This document shows, in pieces, positions 57,754-64,000 of a stretch of DNA of 64,000 nucleotides; within the stretch, counting starts at the first letter, position 1; each line of letters starts with the position of its first letter. Source of the DNA: Sophora flavescens (Eukaryota > Streptophyta > Magnoliopsida > Fabales > Fabaceae); NCBI GenBank assembly GCA_030762895.1, contig CM061067.1, positions 170,064,518 to 170,128,517 on the forward strand, read 5' to 3'. The notes under the pieces were generated by a model. It saw only the letters and a list, made by a program, of their open reading frames with translations. It searched no databases and had not been told where the DNA came from. The translations under genes were made by a program, and so were the position numbers.

Positions 57754-58489
57754 TGTAACGCCCTTTGTTACATTAGTAATCCCAAGATAAAATCAATAAA
57801 AATCCTTTAAAATATTTAATTAACACATATATCTCATAAAGAAAAATTAAAAAAATATTTAAAGTATGAAAATACCTCATTAAATAATATAGTAATAAAA
57901 TATCCATGTAATGAATATAAATATAAATGAAAACCAAAAGCCTCAAAACCGGGTGTTTAATTACAATCCGAGAAAAATAATACGTAAACCAAAAGAAAAA
58001 AAACGCCGTCAGCACCCTCAACCATACTACCTTACTAACCAACTAGGTGATAAAGAGATGACTCCTCAGATCTCTAGGTCCTCAACAACGATGTCCTCGA
58101 TCTCTGAAAACAATACTTATAATGAGATATAAAATCCCAGTGATCAACAATACATTTTTATAAAATATTTTCGAAAATAGTATTGTTCTCAGCCGGCGCG
58201 GTAATTGAAAAAACTGTCCACGGCACCCGATAATTTTCGAAAATAATATATATAAAAGAAAATACTTTTGATATCAACAATAATCTCATCAACTCAATAG
58301 CATATAACGTAACAACAACTTATCTCAATACATCACATTCCATATACCAAGTAAATTCTGTTTTAATCCAAATGGCCCGAAGACCTCCTAATTAAATTGG
58401 TCTCTTGCCGGCATGCCATAAATTCACACATCACATGACAATGGCGTCCCATTCCCCACCCCTACTCATGATGAGTGTTTCGATGTCAC

Positions 58490-58700
58490 CCTCCTATCGG
58501 GGACATTTCTATTTTGAAACCTCTCATGTGCACATGGCGGTATTTCTCCCTTTTCGACACCCCAACGCATGGCGGTGTTACTTTCGATACCCTTTTTTAG
58601 GCGGTATTGCTCTTTTTCGACATTCCAATTATATGGGGATGTTACTTTCGATACCCCATTACGGTGGTATTACTTTTCGATACCCCTATCATAGGTGGTA
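58490..58700. repeat. Imperfect short tandem array in the Gypsy LTR
   Basis: About six degenerate units of 30-45 bp built on GGCGGTATTACTTTTCGATA followed by CCCC-type words. Confidence 0.7.
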
Positions 58701-59374
58701 TTGCGGCAAACATCATACAACATATTATAACTCAAATATGTCATGTCTCATGCATGTAACAAACTATTTTCCACGAATTAAACAAATAAATTTCTCCCAA
58801 CAACAAGCAATCACGAATATCACAATGTATCATACATGGATAAGCATCTTATAACATCAATTAATCAACTTATTCCCCTTTTAACAAAAACCCCCAATTT
58901 TAGAAATTAGGTTATTGACAATATGCATCAAATCAATTAAAAACTCCCAATTTCATATGGTAATTCATTGACAACACAAACAATCATATATACCACGGAA
59001 AGGGTTCGTAAAAAGTATTGTTACTCACCTCTTGAAGACCTCCAACATGTTCTAGAAATTACGTATGACAAAAGTTGGTGCTTCTCTAAAATATTTTCTT
59101 CCCTTCACTGTTAAGGTTACACTACCAAAGAAAAGAAACGCGTCTCAGGAAACTCACTATGCGGCTCTTCCCAGTTATTTTGCTGTGTGGCGCAGTGTCA
59201 AATAGCCCTTATGAAAACGTTGCCTTACGAAAACCCCTAGGTCCCTAACGCGTTCCCCTTTTTCTTTTCATTAGATATATATATGTATATATATTTTAAA
59301 ACCTACCTGAATTTGTTTTACAAGAGTGAATTGGCAAAATCCAAAAGCGAAAAAAGGCCCCTGCACTCCACTTT

Positions 59375-59378
<4 letters not shown>

Positions 59379-59432
<54 letters not shown>
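59379..59432. repeat. (TA)n microsatellite
   Basis: About 27 uninterrupted TA units. Confidence 0.95.
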
Positions 59433-59435
<3 letters not shown>

Positions 59436-59591
59436 CATTCTTATAAAATAATTAAGTAATTTCAATAAATCCTTATACTATTAAATTTTTTACACTAAAT
59501 CTCTTAATTATATTTTATTTGTACTATACATTTTAATAACCAATGTTTTTTTTTATCAACTTAATTATAATAAAATTTTTAGGATGTTACA

Positions 59592-59606
59592 TTTTCTCCC
59601 CTCCTT
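59592..59606 (-). promoter_or_regulatory. Polypurine tract of the chromodomain Gypsy element
   Basis: On the minus strand AAGGAGGGGAGAAAA, directly before the LTR start TGTAACATCC. Confidence 0.85.
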
Positions 59607-59689
59607 AAAGAATTTCGTCCCCGAAATTCGTCTCATACTTACACACTTATTTTAACATGTCATATTCAAAACAAAAAGGTTACCATACC

Positions 59690-62561
59690 TTAGATAATAA
59701 AATTTGGATATTGACGTACGATGTCCTCCTCCATCTCCCAAGTGGCTTCCTCAGGAGTCAATCCTTCCCATAACACTTTCACCAATGGAATTGTCTTATT
59801 CCTCAGAGTCTTAGTGCTCTTGTCCATTTGACTAGGCTTTGGCTTATAGATCAAATTATCCTTCAATTGTACAGACTCGGCAGCTATAACGTGAGATTCA
59901 TCAGGCACATATTTTGAGTTGTGACACATGGAAAACATCATGAAGGTTTGCCAACTGTGGCGGAAGAGCCAATTGATAAGCAACGGGCCCGACTCTTTTA
60001 AGGATTTGGAAAGGCCCCATGAAACGAGGATTTAGCTTGCGGACTTTCATCGACCTCCCTACCCCCGTCTTAGGAGTGACTCTAAAAAATACATGCTCAC
60101 TTTCCTAGAATTCTAGAGGCTTTCTCCTTTTGTCGGCATAGCTCTTTTGTCTACTTTGCGCCGTGCGCATCCTCTCCCTAATCATTTTGATTCTCTCAGA
60201 GGTTTCCTAGACCAATTCAGGTCCTATCAAGGTTTTCTCACCTACCTCACACCAACATAAAGGGGACCTACACTTCCTCCCATATAGGGCCTCATAGGGT
60301 GTCATGCCTATACTAGCGTGATAACTATTGTTATACACAAACTCAATGAGAGGTAGGAACCTATCCCAACTCCCTCCTTCATCCAAGACACACGCTCTAA
60401 GCATGTCCTCAAGGGTCTGAATGGTCCTCTCTGACTGACCATCTGTTTGGGGATGATAGGCCGTGCTAAGGTTCAACTTAGTCCCAAAGGCTTGCTGAAA
60501 AGCCCTCCAAAATCTAGAGGTAAACCTCGGGTCTCTATCTGACACTATAGATGTGGGTATCCCATGAAGCTTGACTATTTCCTTGATATAGAGGTATGGC
60601 AACTTGTCTAATCTATAGGTTGCCTTAATTGGCAAGAAGTGGGCGGACTTGGTCAGCCTATCCACTATCACCCAAATGGCGTCTAAGTCCAAACGTGTCT
60701 TAGGTAACCCCATCACAAAGTCCATAGAAATTCTCTCCCACTTCCATTCTGGAATCCCCAAGGACTGCAACAACCCCGAAGGCTTCTGATGTTCTATCTT
60801 AACCTTTTGGCACACTAAACACATAGTTACGAAGCTAGCCACATCCTTTTTCATTCCTGGCCACCAATACATCCTCTTAAGGTCTTGGTACATCTTAGTT
60901 ATTCCAGGATGTATGGTAAACTTTCCCTTATGAGCTTCCTCTAATATCTTCTCTCTAAGGCTCCCCTCCTTAGGAACAACGATCATATTCTTAAACTTCA
61001 CCAGCCCATCAACAGACAACTCATAACCCTCTTGTCCCAACCGAGACTGCAACTCCTGGTCTAAAAGTTGTTCCCGCCTAACCTCATCTCTAAGGTCACT
61101 GTTAATTTCCAACCTATCCAACTTCAAACTTAAGACATTTAAGGACACATCCAACACCTCCAGATTCATGTCCCTAAACTCTTCCATGAGGTTCAGCTCT
61201 TGCACCATCAAGCTCGACACGTGTAGGGACTTCCTACTCGAAGCATCTGCCACCACATTGGCTTTTCCCGGATGGTACTTCAACTCGAAGTCATAGTCCT
61301 TAAGGAACTCCATCCACCTTCGTTGTCTCATGTTCAACTCCTTCTGGTTGAATAGATATTTAAGGCTTTTATGGTCACTAAAACCTTCAAACTTTGCCCC
61401 ATAAAGGTAATGCCTCCAAATCTTAAGGGTAAAAACAACAGCTGCTAGCTCTAGGTCATGGGTAGGGTAATTACCCTCATGTGGCCTAAGATGCCTAGAG
61501 GCATATGCTACCACCTTGCCATCCTACATTAAGACACATCCCAAGCCATTCTTAGATGCGTCGCAGTATACCACAAAACTCACTAAGGGATCCGGTATAG
61601 TTAAGACTGGTGATGACACCAATCTCCTCTTAAGCTCTTGGAACCCGTCCTCACACTCCTGGTCCCACACAAAAGGTTTCCCTTTCCTAGTCAACTGGGT
61701 CAAAGGTAAGGCTAATCTAGAGAACCCCTCTATGAACTTCCTATAGTAACCAGCTAAGCCTAAGAAACTTCTTACTTCGGTTATTGTCTTAGGTTGTTCC
61801 CATCCCAACACCGCATCAACTTTAGAGGAATCAACCGCCACACCATCCTTTGAGATTGTGTGTCCTAAAAACTTTACCTCGTCTAGCCAAAACTCACACT
61901 TCTCTGGTTTGGCATAAAGACGCTCGTCTCTCAAGATCCGCAACACCAACCTTAAGTGTTCTCCATGTTCTTCTGGTGTCCTAGAGTATATTAAAATATC
62001 ATCTATGAACACCACCACAAACCTGTCCAAAAAGGTCCTAAAGATCCGGTTCATGTAGTCCATGAAAACGGCTGGGGCGTTGGTCACACCAAAGGGCATC
62101 ACTACATACTCATAGTGCCCATACCTTGTCCTGAAGGCTGTCTTAGGGATGTCCTCTCTTCTAACTCTAATTTGATGGTATCCCGATCTTAGATCTATTT
62201 TGGAAAACACTGACGCTCTCCTTAACTGATCTAAGAGGTCATTTATCATAGGCAAGGGATATTTGTTCTTGATGGTTACCTTATTCAGTTGCGTATAATC
62301 AATACACAACCTCATACTCCCATCTTTCTTCTTCACTAGAAGCACTGGTGCTCCCCAAGGTGACACACTAGGCCTAATAAACCCATTTTGTAACATATCC
62401 TCTATCTGTTTCTTGAGCTCGCTCAACTCTAGAGGTGCCATCCTATAGGGTGCTACTGATACAGGTCCACTCCCAGGTACTAGATCTATGGTAAACTCAA
62501 TCTCTCTATCTGGAGGTAAATTAGAGACATCCTTAGGAAACACATCTGGGAACTCACACAA
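59690..62561 (-). pseudogene. pol of the chromodomain Gypsy element
   Basis: The 62561-61524 part is RT: PPDREIEFTIDLVPG, GSMRLCIDYTQLNKVT, DLRSGYHQIRV and FIDDILIYS. A stop at 61521-61523 precedes RNase H (VAYASRHLRPHEGNYPTHDL, SDHKSLKYLF). Integrase follows (HPGITKMYQDLKRMYWWPGM, CLVCQK, DRLTKSAHFLP, IVSDRDPRFTSRFW, AYHPQTDGQSERTIQTLEDM). A stop at about 60205-60207 and frameshifts break the end, and the chromodomain-like tail is at 59690-59983. The domain order is normal, but the frame is interrupted. Confidence 0.9.
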
Positions 62562-63996
62562 TAGGCAACACCGCTATATCACTTTCAGCCTCTATCTTAG
62601 CAGAAAAGAGAAGTATATATCCCTGAGCTCCCTCAACTAAGCACTTACGACAAGAGGCAGCAGAGATAAGATGTTCTGTCCTAGGAGAGTTAACAAACAT
62701 GGACTGTGGAATGAAAGAAATAGTTCGACTAGCACAATCAATAGTAGTATTATTATGAGACAACCAGTCCATGCCCAAAATAATATCCAGATTAGACATA
62801 GGCAAACATATCAGATCAACAATATAAGTCGGGTCTTGACACAATAAAGGACATTGTAGGCAGACAGAAGAAGTAATCAATCTATCTTTAGCAGGAGTAG
62901 AAACACAGAAATCATATGACAGTTTAGTAACGGGTAACTCTAAGAATTGAGCACATTTAAATGAAATGAATGAATGTGTTGCTCCCGGATTGAACAATAT
63001 GATAACATCATGACCTTTAATAAAGCCCTTACCTTGGATCAAACCGTCGGACTCCTTCACCTCCTCTCCTTGGATGGTAAAGACCCTTCCGTGGTTCAAT
63101 GATCTGGTTTGAGATTGTCCTCTTGACTTGCACATCCTATCAAAGTGTCCCATCTTCCCGCATTGGTGGCAAGTGGTTTGTGCCGCGGGGCACACACGAT
63201 CTCCATGCTGCCACCCACACTTGTAACATACAGTCCCCTTTTCACCTTGAGCAACTTGAACCTGCTTACCCTTCGTGATTGTAGGCACATGTCGTAGGCT
63301 TTTCTGGAAATTACCCCCATCCCCATGGAATCTCTTGCCGTCACTGAAGCTCTTCTCCTTCGACCTCTCAGCCAGCAGAGCTTGCATATTCTGCTCCGCC
63401 ACCCTACACTTGTTCACTAAAGTGGGGTAGTCTCGAATCTCTAGGAGCCCAATAAGGCTCTGCAGCTCTGGCTTCAAACCCTGCTCGAACTTAATTGCTT
63501 TCCATGGACCATCAGGATTATCTCTCACCTGTGTGGAGAACCTTGCAAGCCTCTCGAACTTGGCCACATATTCCGCTACCGTCATACTCCCCTGATGAAG
63601 ATGTAGAAACTCCATCTCTTTCTGTATCCGGACACTGTGCGGAAAGTACTTCTCCAGAAATACCTCCTTGAATATGTCCCACATGATAGGGGCGCCCGAA
63701 GCAAGTAACCCGCCCCTAGCACAGTTCCACCAGTGCTCTGCATCCGACTCTAACATATAGGTGGCAAAATCCACCTTCTGAGCATCAGAGCACCCCAAGG
63801 CCCGGAAGATCTTCTCTAATTTCAGTAACCATTCCTCAGCCTCAATAGGATCGGTGGTCCCTCGAAAAGCTGGCGGATTATTATTCTTGAACTCTGACAG
63901 ACCCCTGTACTGTGGATCTGGAGCTGCAACTGGTACCATGTTAAGCACGTCCCCCTTATCCCTCATCTGACGGAGAGTCTTCGTCTGGTCCAGCAT
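62554..63996 (-). pseudogene. gag and protease of the chromodomain Gypsy element
   Basis: A 480-codon frame. The gag domain (FRGTTDPIEAEEWLLKLEKI, KYFPHSVRIQKEMEFLHL) is followed by CYKCGWQHGDRVC and a canonical zinc knuckle CHQCGKMGHFDRMC. The protease comes next, but its active-site motif reads LFNPGATHSFIS, with asparagine where the family has the catalytic aspartate. The frame ends at a dinucleotide-slip frameshift in a GTGTG run at about 62555, where RT continues in another frame. The start ATG at 63996 is near the window edge and may not be the true one. Confidence 0.88.
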
Positions 63997-64000
63997 AACT

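Larger units (their letters stand above)
57754..59591 (-). repeat. 3' LTR of the chromodomain Gypsy element
   Basis: 1838 bp, with plus-strand ends TGTAACGCCC and GATGTTACA. It contains an imperfect short tandem array (58490-58700) and a long (TA)n run (59379-59432). Confidence 0.88.
57754..64000 (-). mobile_element. Chromodomain Gypsy (Tekay/Del-like) retrotransposon, partial
   Basis: Minus-strand element. The 3' LTR is 57754-59591 and the coding region runs right to left to the window edge; the 5' LTR lies outside. The integrase C-terminus carries a chromodomain-like motif (KVLWEGLTPEEATWEMEED), typical of plant chromoviruses. Stops and frameshifts occur in pol. It is inserted in CACTA-A; the target duplication cannot be checked because the other end is missing. 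Confidence 0.88.

Overview
This window is plant nuclear DNA from a dicot, most likely a legume. The evidence is AT-rich intergenic sequence, spliced genes, a cysteine-rich receptor-like kinase (CRK) gene, and mostly transposable elements of plant lineages (Athila-like and chromodomain Gypsy, TNT1-like Copia, CACTA, MULE and hAT non-autonomous elements, LINEs). The legume assignment is inferred from the general look of the repeats; no marker proves it.

Left part (1-16581): small DNA transposons, a LINE 3' end, and one host locus. The CRK locus has a duplicated first exon. Copy 1 (4436-5285) is open. Copy 2 (7262-8108) has two frameshifts. Exons 2-7 (9998-11866) encode the membrane segment and kinase. 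Copy 1 plus exons 2-7 makes an uninterrupted 682-codon receptor kinase, so the broken copy, a MITE and a LINE fragment would all lie inside a 4.7-kb first intron. A third remnant of the 5' flank lies near 1193. Downstream are a poly(A)-ended retrosequence, a MULE-type element with a perfect 9-bp target duplication (13843-15227) and a hAT-type element (15409-15926).

Right part (16582-64000): one nested transposon stack that can be unpicked by target-site duplications (TSDs). CACTA-A starts at 16582. CACTA-B (18401-57649, TSD ACA) sits in the transposase gene of A. B holds three insertions: an Athila-like element (20534-42685, TSD ATGGG) in B's TNP1-like gene; a Copia element (46919-52301, TSD ATTTG) in B's TNP2 gene; and an Athila-type solo LTR (56004-57474, TSD ACCCT) near its right end. 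The Athila 5' LTR is split by CACTA-C (21409-31083, TSD TAT). A minus-strand chromodomain Gypsy element (57754 to beyond the window) then interrupts the rest of CACTA-A. Without its guests, CACTA-B is about 10.2 kb.

All coding regions of the mobile elements carry stops or frameshifts except the Athila ORF3 (38399-39649), so none looks autonomous. CACTA-B also carries exons of a host GH10 endo-xylanase gene (53379-54573), a clear gene capture. The only plausible working host gene is the CRK. I saw no tRNA, rRNA or CRISPR features.
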